A DNA stretch of 64,000 bases. It comes from Malus domestica. Its lineage: Eukaryota; Streptophyta; Magnoliopsida; Rosales; Rosaceae. The stretch lies in contig NC_091667.1 of NCBI RefSeq assembly GCF_042453785.1, positions 31,798,001-31,862,000 of the forward strand. The letters run 5' to 3'. Positions 48,455 through 58,261 of this stretch are shown in pieces. Below the pieces are notes generated by a model, which had not been told where the DNA came from, searched no databases, and was given only the letters and a program-made list of their open reading frames with translations. The stretch's first letter is position 1. Each line of letters opens with the position of its first letter. The translations under genes were made by a program, and so were the position numbers.

Positions 48455-49129
48455 ATGTCTGGACCCTCCGACCGTCGTTTTGACTTGAACCTTGGAGAAG
48501 AGACAGCCACGCCTTCTCCAGACAACATATGGCGCCCATCATTCATATCCCCTACCGGTCCTCTTACCGTTGGGGATTCTGTGATGAAGAATGATATGAC
48601 CGCTGCAGTGGTGGCCAGGAACCTTCTCACTCCCAAAGATAACATACTACTTTCCAAACGGTCTGATGAGTTGGCTGTTAAGGACTCTTTGGCCCTTAGT
48701 GTTCAGTGTGCAGGTTCTGTGTCTAATATGGCCCAACGCCTATTTGCTAGAACCCGCCAAGTTGAATCATTGGCTGCTGAAGTGATGAGTCTCAAACAGG
48801 AGATTAGAGGGCTCAAGCATGAGAATAAGCAGTTGCACCGGCTCGCCCATGACTATGCTACAAACATGAAGAGGAAGCTTGACCAGATGAAGGAATCTGA
48901 TGGTAAGGTTTTACTTGATCATCAGCGGTTTGTGGGTTTGTTCCAAAGGCATTTATTGCCTTCGTCCTCTGGGGCTGTACCTGGTAATGAAGCTTCAAAT
49001 GATGAACCTCCAATGCCTCCTCCTTCTGGGGTTTTGTCAAGTACTGAGGCTCCGGATAACCACCCTCCGGTGCTTTCTCTTTCTGGGGCTCTACCGACTG
49101 CTGAGACTTCCCCTAAGCAACCTTTGTGA
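48455..49129 (+). CDS. Antisense ORF of the Tat element, 224 residues, coiled coil, function unknown
   Basis: The frame runs opposite to gag-pol, between the pol stop and the 3' LTR. The first ATG is at 48455 (MSGPSDRRFDLNLGEE). The N-terminal part has a FDLNL motif, reminiscent of EAR-type DLNxL repression motifs. The middle (about residues 95-150: RQVESLAAEVMSLKQEIRG, LKHENKQLHRLAH) forms clear coiled-coil heptads with a basic patch (MKRKLDQMK). The tail is made of two or three Pro/Ser-rich repeats (PPSGVLSSTEAP / LSLSGALPTAE). No known enzymatic domain is visible. Tat/Ogre-type elements are known to carry additional ORFs outside gag-pol, sometimes antisense, with unknown function. An intact frame in a young element suggests that it is maintained. 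Confidence 0.75.
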   Translation: MSGPSDRRFDLNLGEETATPSPDNIWRPSFISPTGPLTVGDSVMKNDMTAAVVARNLLTPKDNILLSKRSDELAVKDSLALSVQCAGSVSNMAQRLFARTRQVESLAAEVMSLKQEIRGLKHENKQLHRLAHDYATNMKRKLDQMKESDGKVLLDHQRFVGLFQRHLLPSSSGAVPGNEASNDEPPMPPPSGVLSSTEAPDNHPPVLSLSGALPTAETSPKQPL

Positions 49130-49196
49130 AGGCTCCCTTTTGTTTGTTTATTTTGACTCATGTATATGTACATATTTGTGGCTTATCGAAAATATT

Positions 49197-49202
49197 AATA
49201 AA
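49197..49202 (+). terminator. AATAAA polyadenylation signal after the antisense ORF
   Basis: A canonical AATAAA 68 bases after the antisense ORF stop, in an AT-rich stretch. It is consistent with a separately ended plus-strand transcript. Confidence 0.45.
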
Positions 49203-49744
49203 TAAGCTTTGCTTCATTTCAACATATTGTGTTAAATACACCAAAGCCTTCTTCATAAAGTTCTTTGAATTTTTGCTTTTGTTGAAACCTGTATTGTTGA
49301 AGCTTTGTGAGTGAAGCATGTAGTTTGAGGTAGTGTTCCCTTAATTTCTCGAGTGAGGAAAACTTCTCGGTTGGAGACTTGAAAAATCCAAGTCACTGAG
49401 TGGTTGTGAGACTGCCGAGTATCAAGGTGCAGTAGCATATGGTGGGAGTCCCCCAAGTCTTCAGGCGAAGAGAGTTGCCGAATGAGGTGTCTCGCGTGTT
49501 ACTAATTTGTCAAAGTAACGAATTCTTGTTTCGATGTCACACATTCGTATATGCTTTATCTAAAAATATTTCCAACTTTTGTGTGTTTGATGCTGCATGC
49601 TATTGACTAGACAAGATCAAGTGCAATTAGTAGCTTTTCTCTCTTTTTCATCTTTTCTTTGGTGGAATTGCTTTTCGTTTCCACTAATCAGCCTGAGTGG
49701 ATGCAAGATAACACCTTTCTCTATAGCTCAGATTGCAAAGTCGT

Positions 49745-50500
49745 CTTCATGAAAGTTTTTCCTTATCTTGTGAACTACAATATATCCAAATTTGAGATCC
49801 ATCGGAGTAGTACAACTTCAGAAATTCAAGTATGATGAGTAACTGTTCATCAATGTTCTGTTAATCCGTCAGACTTGTTGTGAGCTTCGAAACTCCATTT
49901 TCTCTTGTTCAGATCAACATACTTTCTTCATCGAAGTTGTTCCTCAGCTTGTGAACTACAACATATCCAAATTTGAGATCCCTCGGAGCAGTATAACTCC
50001 AGAAATCCAGGTATGATGAATGACTGGTTATTATTTTTCTGTCAACCCGTCAGATTTGTTGTGAGCTTCGAAACTCCATTTTCTCTTGTTCAGATCGGTA
50101 TGCTTTCTTCATTGAAGTTGTTCCTCAGCTCGTGAACTACAACATATCCAAATTTGAGATCCCTCGGAGCAGTATAACTCCAGAAATCCAGGTATGATGA
50201 ATGACTGGTTATTATTTTTCTGTCAACCCGTCAGATTTGTTGTGAGCTTCGAAACTCCATTTTCTATTGTTCAGATCGGCATGCTTTCTTCATTGAAGTT
50301 GTTCCTCATCGTCTCTTTCATAACATATCAAAAATTCAGAATGAACTAATGGTTAAATATTTCCAGATCTTTGAAACATCACAGCAGCTTCGAAATCTGC
50401 AAGAATCCGACTGTCATGTTTGGAACTTCAACACTTTAATTTCCGTCGCTCAAACAGAAATGGTTCCTTCTTGAAAGTTGTTCATATGCTCAAGAACTAT
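49745..50500. repeat. About 180-bp tandem repeats in the Tat 3' region
   Basis: Four units (the last partial) begin near 49745, 49917, 50097 and 50277. Shared blocks are gaagttgttcctcag, aactacaacatatccaaat, tttgagatccctcgga and gtgagcttcgaaactccat. The second and third units are nearly identical, so amplification is recent. Such 3' region repeats are known in Tat/Ogre elements and can seed satellites. Confidence 0.85.
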
Positions 50501-50523
50501 AGGGTGTCCAAAATTCAGCTCCA

Positions 50524-50745
50524 TTGGAGAAGAGCAGAGGTTGCAGAAATTTGATAGATGAAAGGAGGCGGAAGAGGGAGAGAGAGAAAAAGTCTCTTGG
50601 GTTGGATTTCTATTTTGGGGCAGATTCCAATTTTTGTAGCACCTTCATTATTGATGAATTGCTTGTACTTTTGTCCATTATGAAACTTGGGACTTTGGCT
50701 TGTTGTTGGATCTATTATAATATGTTTGGGAACATATATAAGTGA
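50524..50745 (+). other. Short open frame of 73 codons, not supported as a gene
   Basis: It begins MEKSRGCRNLIDERRRKR in the Tat 3' region. No family is recognised and no repeat unit shares it. Listed because it follows the tandem repeats and has a basic N-terminus, but it is probably chance. Confidence 0.15.
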
Positions 50746-50849
50746 ATAAATAAGAAGGAAAATTTTGGGCCCTTGTGGGTGTAAAACAAAAAATGTTTAT
50801 GTTTACCCAAGTGGTTTTGTGAACAAAATTTGTTTATTTGGAGCAAGGT

Positions 50850-51240
50850 TTTGTGTTGAAGCTTTGTAGGTGAAGCTTTGTAGATGAAGCTTTCGAGGTG
50901 AAGCTTTGATGGTGAAGCTTTGTAGATGAAGCTTTCTGGGTGAAGCTTTGATGGTGAAGCTTTGTAGATGAAGCTTTCGAGGTGAAGCTTTGATGGTGAA
51001 GCTTTGTAGATGAAGCTTTCTGGGTGAAGCTTTGATGGTGAAGCTTTGTAGATGAAAGTATGTAGAGGGAGCTTTCTAGGTGAAGATTTTTTAGGTGAAG
51101 CTTTGTAGGTGAAGCTTTTTTAAGTGAAGCTTTTCGGGTGAAGTTTTTGTTGGGTGAAGCTTTGTGGGTGAAGCTTTTTAGGTGAAGCTTTGTGGGTGAA
51201 GCTTTGGAGGTGAAGCTTTTCGGGTGAAGCTTTTTGGATG
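50850..51240. repeat. Short tandem repeat around gtgaagctttgtagat
   Basis: More than twenty copies of a 15-17 bp unit built on gaagcttt, with longer alternating units near 50890-51050. They are followed by a poly-T run. Confidence 0.92.
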
Positions 51241-51245
51241 AAGCT

Positions 51246-51246
<1 letters not shown>

Positions 51247-51282
<36 letters not shown>
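51247..51282. repeat. Poly-T run of 36
   Basis: An uninterrupted T run directly after the gaagcttt repeats. On the element's coding strand this is a poly-A run 3' of pol. Confidence 0.95.
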
Positions 51283-51283
<1 letters not shown>

Positions 51284-51494
51284 GCGCTTGACACGGTCTT
51301 CATTTGCTTGTTTTGTAGTGACTGTGGAAGACGGATTGCTTTCTGATTGAGAAGGGTTCCGGCATCGCTTGCTATGAATGTAAAAGAGTGAGGGCTGAGT
51401 TGGCTAAATTACCTCTTTATTGAATTCATTGCCAAATGGCCTTCATTACATAGGATGCCGAACGGCTATAGCTCAACACTTGTACATCGTGAGT

Positions 51495-54400
51495 CTATTT
51501 GTAGTAGTACTTCAAGTGATCAGCGTTCCATGGATGGCCAAGGGTCTTGCCATCGGAGCTTCTAAGTGTGTAAGAGCCAGGGCGACTGATGCCAATGACT
51601 TCATACGGTCCATCCCAGTTTGGACTAAGTGTGCCTTCACTCGGGACTCTGTCGCAGAGTAATCTTTTCTTTAAGACCCAGTCTCCTATTTTGAAAGAAC
51701 GAGGCTTGACCCTAGAGTCATAATAGTTGGAGATGCGCTGCTTGTAGGCGACATTCCTCAAGTGAGCTTGGTTTCTGTGTTCCTCGACTAAATCCAAGTT
51801 GAGGGTGAGTTGTTTGTCATTTTCACTTTGAATGTAGTTCTGGACTCGGAATGTTGCTTGCTCGAGCTCAACAGGGACAACCGCCTCTGTGCCAAAGGCA
51901 AGTGAGAATGGAGTTTCTCCTGTTGAAGTCCGATATGAAGTGCGATATGACCAAAGAACTTGGGGTACAAATTCTGGCCAACAGCCTTTAGCTTTGTCCA
52001 AGCTGGTTTTCAAAGTGCGCTTGATTATTTTGTTGATGGCCTCAACTTGTCCATTAGACTGGGGATGAGCTGGAGAGGCAAAGCATAAGTTGATGTTGAA
52101 CTTAGAGCAGAACAACCTGAACTTCTTGTTGTCAAACTGTCGCCCATTGTCAGTGACTATCGCATTGGGAATGCCGAATCTACAAAGGATGTTCTTCCAC
52201 ACGAAGTCTTCTATCTTTGCCTCAGTAATGGTTGCCAAGGGTTCTACTTCGGCCCACTTTGTGAAGTAGTCCACTGCAACGACTGCGTAACAGACTTTGC
52301 CCTTCCCTGCCGGCATTGGGCCGATCAAATCAAGTCCCCACTGGGCGAAGGGCCAAGGGCTGATCATAGGAGTAAGAGGCTCTGGAGGGGAATGAGGAAT
52401 AGTTGCATATCGTTGACATTTGTCACATGAGCGGGATACTTTGATGGCATCCTGGTGGAGTGTTGGCCAGTAATATCCTTGGCGAAAAGTCTTGTGTGCT
52501 AGGGACCGAGATCCAGCATGATCTCCACAGACTCCCTCATGTATTTCCCGAAGGACGATTTCCGCCTCGGCAGGCGTAAGACACCTTAAGTATGGCAGGC
52601 TAAAACCTCGCTTATAGAGTTGATCATTGATGATCAGGTAGCGGGTAGACTTGTATCGAATTTGCTTAGCCTGGACTTTATCATTTGGGAGGGTGCCATG
52701 AGCAAGGAAATTATAGATCGGGGTGATCCAACTATCCCCCTGTTGTAAGTTGCATACTTCTGCGGCCATGGTGCTTGGTGTTGCCAACAGTTCGACATGA
52801 ATTTTTCTTCCAATCTTGTCTTCCACAGCTGAGGCGAGGCGAGCCAGGGCGTCTGCATGACTGTTTGCCGCTCGAGGAACTTGGGTGATCTGGTAGTGGA
52901 AGTGCTTGAGTAAAAGTTGTGTTTGCGCAAGATATGCTGCCATGGAGCTGTCCTTAGCATCAAAGTTGTTGGTAACCTGGTTGACCACTAATTGGGAGTC
53001 ACTGAAAATATCAATTTGTTTAACCCCGAGGTGTTTGGCCAAACGTAATCCTGCTAGAAGGGCTTCATACTCGGCCTCATTATTTGATGCCTTGAATTTG
53101 AAACGAAGAGCATACTCCATTGCTACTTTGTCGGGTGTAGTCAAGACTAGTCCCGCTCCACAGCCCTGTTGGTTGGATGAGCCATCAACATACAGACTCC
53201 ATGCTGGGGTTGTTGGTTCTATCTTCTGAGCTTCCGGGGGTAATGAAGCCACTGTTTCAGGTGTAGAAGCAATGTCAACCGGATATGTGAAGTCGGCAAT
53301 GAAGTCTGCCACTGCTTGGCCCTTCTCAGCTGGCTTTGGTTGGTAGGAGATGTCAAACTCACCCAACGCTATTGCCCATTTGATCATTCGCCCTGAAGTG
53401 TCAGGACTTTGGAGTATCTGTCGAAGAGGATAATTGGTAAGCACGATGATGGAGTGCGCTTGGAAGTAAGGGCGGAGTTTTCGAGCAGACATGACCAATG
53501 CCAGAGCCAATTTCTCAATGTTAGAGTACCGTGTCTCCGCATCTTGTAAGGCTTTGCTAGCGTAGTAGACAGGTCGCTCAATATTCCCATCCTTTCGAAT
53601 GAGAACGGAACTTACGGCTGAAGCTGATACCGATAGGTAGATAATGAGAATGTCTCCTACCTCGGGCTTGGTGAGTAGAGGGGCTTTACTCATGTACTCC
53701 TTGAGGTTTTTGAATGCCTCGGCACATTCATCAGTCCATGTAATGTACTTCCTACTTCCCTTAAGTGCTTTAAAAAAGGGAGCACATTTGTCTGTGGCCT
53801 TAGAAATGAACCTGGTTAAGGCTGCCACCTTGCCAGTAAGGCTCTGGATGTCCTTTGAAGTTACCGGTTCCTTCATGTCGAGGATTGCTTTGATCTTCTC
53901 GGGATTAGCTTCAATGCCTCGTTGGCTAATCATGAAACCTAAGAATTTGCCAGAGCCTACGCCGAAGGCACATTTGTTGGGGTTTAACCTCATTCGATAC
54001 CTCTTCAAAATAGTGAAAGTTTCAGATAGGTTGGTGATGTGTTGGTCAGCATGTTTGCTCTTGACTAACATATCATCAACGTAAACTTCCATGCTCTTCC
54101 CAATCTGCTCGGCGAACATTGAGTTGACTAGTCTCTGATAAGTCGCTCCTGCATTCTTTAGGCCGAAAGGCATGACTTTATAGCAGTATAGTCCTCTGTC
54201 GGTAGTGAAGGCTGTGTGTTCTTGATCCGAAGGGTTCATGAGGATTTGGTTGTATCCTGAGTAAGCATCCATGAAGCTCAGGAGTTCACACCCGGCCGTA
54301 GAGTCTATAAGTCTGTCAATAAGAGGAAGAGGGAAGCTATCTTTCGGACACCCTTTGTTTAGGTCGGTGTAGTCAACACACATTCTCCACAAGACCTTTT

Positions 54401-57400
54401 GAAGCGAAAGACTTTCTTTGGTCGGATTTTTCCTAACAAGGACCACATTTGCTACCCATGTCGGGTAATTGACTTCGCGGACAAAGCCTATGCCTTTGAG
54501 TTTTTCAACTTCTGCTTTCATTGCCTCGTATCGTTCAGCGTCATAAGATCTTCGCTTCTGTCTCACCGGCTTGATCTTGGGGTCAATACTCAAACGATGA
54601 CAGATGACATCGGGAGAGATGCCTGGCATGTCCTCGTATGACCAGGCGAAGACTTCAGTGTTCTCTTTCAAAAAAGATATCAATGCTAACCGAAGGGGTG
54701 GTGACAATGTGGTGCCAATCTTCACCATGTGATCTGGATAATCTCTTGAGATAGGTACCTTCTCCAACTCTTCAGCAGGTTGGGCTTGCTGGGTGAAAGA
54801 GTCATCTCGAGGATCATCGGGTTGATTGTTGCTATCAGGAAGATCCAAGTTCGCTTCATCTAGGCTGGTCTTTGTGACTTGGTCATGTACAGACAGGGTT
54901 TCCTTGGGTCCGGGCAAGTGTTGTTGCTTAACTGAAGTGTTGTAACATGATCGTGCACTAAGCTGATCTCCTCTGATGTAGCCGTTGCCATGGGGGGTTG
55001 GAAATTTCATCAACAGCATATGCGTGGATACCATAGCCTTGAGATCATTGATGCCTGTGCGCCCAAAGATGACATTGTATGCCGTTGGGCAGTCAACCAC
55101 TAGGAAGTTAGTGGTAATGGTAGCCGTGTAAGGGCCTGTACCAATAGTAAAGGGTAAATGTATGCTCCCTAAGGGTTGCACGATATCACCGGAGAAGCTT
55201 ATCAGAGGAGAAATCGAGCGATCGAGCAAGTGTTCAGCTACACTGAGTGCCCTGAAAGCTTCGGCAAACATGATATTGACCGAAGCCCCTGTGTCTACGA
55301 GGATTCGTCGAACATCAAAGTTGGCTATGTGAGCCTCCACGATCAATGGGTCGTTATGAGGGTAGATGATGCCTCTTTCTTCCTCAGGGTAGAAACATAT
55401 CGGATCCCAGTTAGGCTTTTGATACTTCCCTCCCCTGATGTCTTCCACGTGAAACACTTGGTGACCAGGCCTCAGAATTCGTTCACTGTTTTTCATGGCC
55501 CTATTGGAAGATTCAGATATGGGTGTGCCGCCGCTTATGGAATATATGACATTCACCTGGCGTTGGTTACGGTTATCCCTTTGAGGGTGAAGGAGGAATT
55601 GATCAATTTTTCCTTCTCGTGCCAAAGCTTCAATACGATCACGGAGGATGATACATTTCTCGCTATCATGGCCGTTATGCTCATGGTAGCAACAAAACAT
55701 GCCCGCGTTATTCGGGGGCGTGTAATCTGGGTGCCTCGGCTTTGGCTTTGGTATCAGGTGAGCTATGCTGGGGTAAATGGCCGCGCATGTGGCATTCAAG
55801 GGCGTGTATGTCTCATACCTTGGGGTAGGGGGTATCTTGACGCGGGTTTGACCCACTGCATTGACTGCCTGGGGGCGAGCGTTATTGTGGCGATACCCTT
55901 GGTTATCGGGATAGTGTCCCTTACTCTTTTTACTGAAATGAGAGTGGTGAGGATGGAAATCCTTCCTCTTGCCTTGAAATTGATATGTCTGTTGATTCGG
56001 CGAAGCATTATGCAAGGCATGGGGAGGTGCCACTGCTGTTTGGAAAGTCGAGGTCTTCTCATTTAGGTGAGTCTGGCTTCCACCTCCCACTTGTTGATAA
56101 AGGATGGTTGTAGGGGGTTTCTCCTGATATGTCTTTGCCTCGGCGGAGGCATGGTTATAAGCCTGCGCCATCACCTCAGAGTAAGTCTTCCAAGTATTGG
56201 CATTGATCATGTATTTAAAGAAACAATCACGTAGGCCTGCCGTGAAGGCTTTGAGGGCAGTCTTGTCGTCTGCCTCGGCACACCGGGAGTATTCATGGCT
56301 GAAGCGGCCAGCATACATACGTAATGACTCGTCTGGCTTCTGGCGGATAGTGTACAGGTCATCTGCAGAGTGCAAGCGATCGGTTTGGAAAATGTGTTGG
56401 GAAACAAATAGTTTCCTCAATTCCTCAAATGAGTCTACCGTCTCAGGTGTAAGACGACAATACCAATTTAGAGCTCCGCCAGAGAGGGTGGAGGGGAAGA
56501 GAAGACATCGCTCTTCGTCGGTGTGCATCCGGTATGCCATGGTGGACTCAAAGAGGTTAAGGTGCTCAATCGGGTCCTCTTTTCCAGTATAAAGTTGCAA
56601 GCCAAGCTTTTGCTTTGTCTTTGCTTGAAGGGGGGTGTTGAGGATCCTCCTTGTAAGAGGGCCAGGCCTGGGTTGGTTCCAGTCAGGTATTTCAGCCTGA
56701 CGTTCAGCCTTCAACTTGTTTACTTCCTCAAGAAGTTGTAGGACAAGGGGGTCCTGAGCGGAGTTATGTGCCACTGGAGCTTTCTTTCGTAAATCTCCAT
56801 CTTCTCTTGGAATTAGGAAGGTTTGATCAAGGGCATGTGATTTTTCCCTGGACTCGCTGTACTGGCTTCCAGGGTATGTCTGTCGGAACACCTCTGAGTC
56901 CCCTGTACCCTCATGTCTCTCTAGGACTTGTTGCCCCTTCCCCAAATTGGTGGCCGGCTTGGGCCGTGGCAGGGGACCGAGTCTCTCAGAAATCCTTGGG
57001 TCATTAATCTTTGAGCTTATATGGATGGAATTCTCTCGACGTTGCTTCAGGAAATCCCGACAATAGCGAAAGACAGCTTTCGATCCTTCTGCCCCTTCAG
57101 CAAAGAGGTGTCTCCCTCCACTTCTCATGGTTCGGGTTGAAGCAACTGGGTTAAGAGAAGCCTCATGTTGATTATCAAGTCGAGGGGTAATCTGTTCCCT
57201 ATCAGGGATATCTATGTCGAATGCATGTGACCCTCCATGTTGGAGGGCACCCAGTTGATGGTTGACTTCCACGGGGGCAACAAGCTCGCGTGTCTGAGCT
57301 TGCCTAGCTTCGTGGAGTGTCTCGAAGAGCTTCTCATATTGCTCCTGGAGGACCTCATTCCTCATTGCTATCTTGTTGTTCTGAGCTTCCAACTCATCGA

Positions 57401-57503
57401 CTTTAGCTTGAAGAAGAACTCGTTTTCCTTCCTTCTTTCGTTGTTTCGCACTATGTGCAAGGGGGGTGTCATTCTGTGTGCTGTGGCTTCCTTCGCTTCC
57501 CAT
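51495..57503 (-). CDS. gag-pol: Tat gag-pol polyprotein, uninterrupted
   Basis: 2002 residues from the ATG at 57503 (MGSEGSHSTQND); the frame is open further upstream into the LTR, but no Tat-like sequence lies there. Order: coiled-coil N-terminus (QAKVDELEAQNNKIA), gag core (HLNLFESTMAYRM ... LNWYCRLTP near 56450-56570), CCHC-like CCYHEHNGHDSEKC (near 55680), protease VDTGASVNIMF (near 55280), RT with FMDAYSGYNQI and YVDDMLVKS (near 54080), RNase H (YYASKALQDAETRYSNIEK), a second archaeal-type RNase H (WSLYVDGSSNQQGCGAG near 53190), and integrase with an HHCC-type zinc region (CDKCQRYA) and core motifs LDLIGPMP, VTDNGRQFD and HPQSNGQVEAIN. No stop or frameshift. The second RNase H is the mark of the Tat lineage. 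Confidence 0.95.
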   Translation of the reverse strand: MGSEGSHSTQNDTPLAHSAKQRKKEGKRVLLQAKVDELEAQNNKIAMRNEVLQEQYEKLFETLHEARQAQTRELVAPVEVNHQLGALQHGGSHAFDIDIPDREQITPRLDNQHEASLNPVASTRTMRSGGRHLFAEGAEGSKAVFRYCRDFLKQRRENSIHISSKINDPRISERLGPLPRPKPATNLGKGQQVLERHEGTGDSEVFRQTYPGSQYSESREKSHALDQTFLIPREDGDLRKKAPVAHNSAQDPLVLQLLEEVNKLKAERQAEIPDWNQPRPGPLTRRILNTPLQAKTKQKLGLQLYTGKEDPIEHLNLFESTMAYRMHTDEERCLLFPSTLSGGALNWYCRLTPETVDSFEELRKLFVSQHIFQTDRLHSADDLYTIRQKPDESLRMYAGRFSHEYSRCAEADDKTALKAFTAGLRDCFFKYMINANTWKTYSEVMAQAYNHASAEAKTYQEKPPTTILYQQVGGGSQTHLNEKTSTFQTAVAPPHALHNASPNQQTYQFQGKRKDFHPHHSHFSKKSKGHYPDNQGYRHNNARPQAVNAVGQTRVKIPPTPRYETYTPLNATCAAIYPSIAHLIPKPKPRHPDYTPPNNAGMFCCYHEHNGHDSEKCIILRDRIEALAREGKIDQFLLHPQRDNRNQRQVNVIYSISGGTPISESSNRAMKNSERILRPGHQVFHVEDIRGGKYQKPNWDPICFYPEEERGIIYPHNDPLIVEAHIANFDVRRILVDTGASVNIMFAEAFRALSVAEHLLDRSISPLISFSGDIVQPLGSIHLPFTIGTGPYTATITTNFLVVDCPTAYNVIFGRTGINDLKAMVSTHMLLMKFPTPHGNGYIRGDQLSARSCYNTSVKQQHLPGPKETLSVHDQVTKTSLDEANLDLPDSNNQPDDPRDDSFTQQAQPAEELEKVPISRDYPDHMVKIGTTLSPPLRLALISFLKENTEVFAWSYEDMPGISPDVICHRLSIDPKIKPVRQKRRSYDAERYEAMKAEVEKLKGIGFVREVNYPTWVANVVLVRKNPTKESLSLQKVLWRMCVDYTDLNKGCPKDSFPLPLIDRLIDSTAGCELLSFMDAYSGYNQILMNPSDQEHTAFTTDRGLYCYKVMPFGLKNAGATYQRLVNSMFAEQIGKSMEVYVDDMLVKSKHADQHITNLSETFTILKRYRMRLNPNKCAFGVGSGKFLGFMISQRGIEANPEKIKAILDMKEPVTSKDIQSLTGKVAALTRFISKATDKCAPFFKALKGSRKYITWTDECAEAFKNLKEYMSKAPLLTKPEVGDILIIYLSVSASAVSSVLIRKDGNIERPVYYASKALQDAETRYSNIEKLALALVMSARKLRPYFQAHSIIVLTNYPLRQILQSPDTSGRMIKWAIALGEFDISYQPKPAEKGQAVADFIADFTYPVDIASTPETVASLPPEAQKIEPTTPAWSLYVDGSSNQQGCGAGLVLTTPDKVAMEYALRFKFKASNNEAEYEALLAGLRLAKHLGVKQIDIFSDSQLVVNQVTNNFDAKDSSMAAYLAQTQLLLKHFHYQITQVPRAANSHADALARLASAVEDKIGRKIHVELLATPSTMAAEVCNLQQGDSWITPIYNFLAHGTLPNDKVQAKQIRYKSTRYLIINDQLYKRGFSLPYLRCLTPAEAEIVLREIHEGVCGDHAGSRSLAHKTFRQGYYWPTLHQDAIKVSRSCDKCQRYATIPHSPPEPLTPMISPWPFAQWGLDLIGPMPAGKGKVCYAVVAVDYFTKWAEVEPLATITEAKIEDFVWKNILCRFGIPNAIVTDNGRQFDNKKFRLFCSKFNINLCFASPAHPQSNGQVEAINKIIKRTLKTSLDKAKGCWPEFVPQVLWSYRTSYRTSTGETPFSLAFGTEAVVPVELEQATFRVQNYIQSENDKQLTLNLDLVEEHRNQAHLRNVAYKQRISNYYDSRVKPRSFKIGDWVLKKRLLCDRVPSEGTLSPNWDGPYEVIGISRPGSYTLRSSDGKTLGHPWNADHLKYYYK

Positions 57504-57594
57504 GTTGGAGAGGGATGCCTGGTCAAAAGAAAGTGTACGAATGATAGAAACCAGCTTGACACAGCTGAAGAGAGTAGGAATAAGTGTCGTTTCC

Positions 57595-57610
57595 CACAGA
57601 CGGCGCCAAA
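57595..57610 (-). other. Primer binding site of the Tat element
   Basis: Next to the 5' LTR the minus strand reads tt then tggcgccgtctgtggg, a TGGCGCC-type primer site that pairs with the 3' end of a host tRNA. The exact tRNA was not determined. Confidence 0.7.
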
Positions 57611-58123
57611 TGTTGATTATCAAAATCAGCGAAGACTTTGGTACAACAGAAAGTGTCAGGTTTTGTGACCTTCGCTTGGTTGCTTCGGTCACTAGTGAGG
57701 ATAAATACGTAAATAAATAGAGACAGAGAAGCAAACACAGGATGTACGTGGTTCACCCAGATTGGCTACGTCCACGGAGTAGAGGAGTTCTTATTAGTAG
57801 TGAAGGGCTTACACAAGTACAAAGGATCAAGCTCTCAATTTAGTGAGTTCTTGTGAATGATTTAACACAAAATGGCATTAGGCAATATTGTGGGGGAATG
57901 ACCCCTATTTATAGAAAAACTTGTAGCTTTGTCACATTGACATGTGTCATGTTATGATTGGTTCTTGATGTTGACACGTGATGCGCTCTGATTGGCTTCT
58001 AATCCTGACACGTGTCGAGTAGTGATTGGCCTCCTGGTCGGAGGGGAACTCTTCTGGGTCCTTGACAGTATAGCGTTGGCCGGTGCTCGGTAGTTTCGGG
58101 ATTGGTCAAGTATGGTACAAACA
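57611..58123 (-). repeat. 5' LTR of the Tat element
   Basis: 513 bp, begins tgttgattat and ends tacaaaca. It carries the promoter TATA box (minus strand tataaata, 57906-57913). Confidence 0.93.
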
Positions 58124-58164
58124 AGTTGTACTTAGTACATTTGATGGGCAATCATATTTTAGTT

Positions 58165-58261
58165 GGTTCCGTTGAGTGGTCCGGAATCCTTTTTGGTGTC
58201 TTGGTTCCGTTGAGAGGTCCGGAACCCGATGCTGATGGATTTCGTTGAGGGGTCCGAAATT
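58165..58261 (+). repeat. Second hairpin family, three units with co-varying arms
   Basis: The core ttgag(t/a/g)ggtc is flanked by GGTTCCG/CGGAATC at 58165-58188 (one G:U), GGTTCCG/CGGAACC at 58203-58226 (perfect) and GATTTCG/CGAAATT at 58238-58261 (one G:U). The arms of unit three changed on both sides together. It lies in the right-hand part of the split 5-kb element. Confidence 0.75.

Larger units (their letters stand above)
45830..58123 (-). mobile_element. Complete Ty3/gypsy Tat-lineage retrotransposon
   Basis: 12,294 bp with 513-bp LTRs (45830-46342 and 57611-58123) and a target duplication AGTTG (45825-45829 and 58124-58128). On the minus strand: 5' LTR, primer site tggcgccgtctgtggg (57595-57610), gag-pol 51495-57503, a 5-kb 3' region with an antisense ORF and tandem repeats, a purine tract at about 46343-46357, then the 3' LTR. 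The dual RNase H and the antisense ORF place it in the Tat lineage. It is inserted into the 42491-59794 element. Confidence 0.96.

Noticed and set aside
55176..56066. A 296-codon plus-strand frame
   Set aside because: Lies entirely antisense to the intact Tat gag-pol and has no recognisable domain; codon pattern follows the gag-pol strand.
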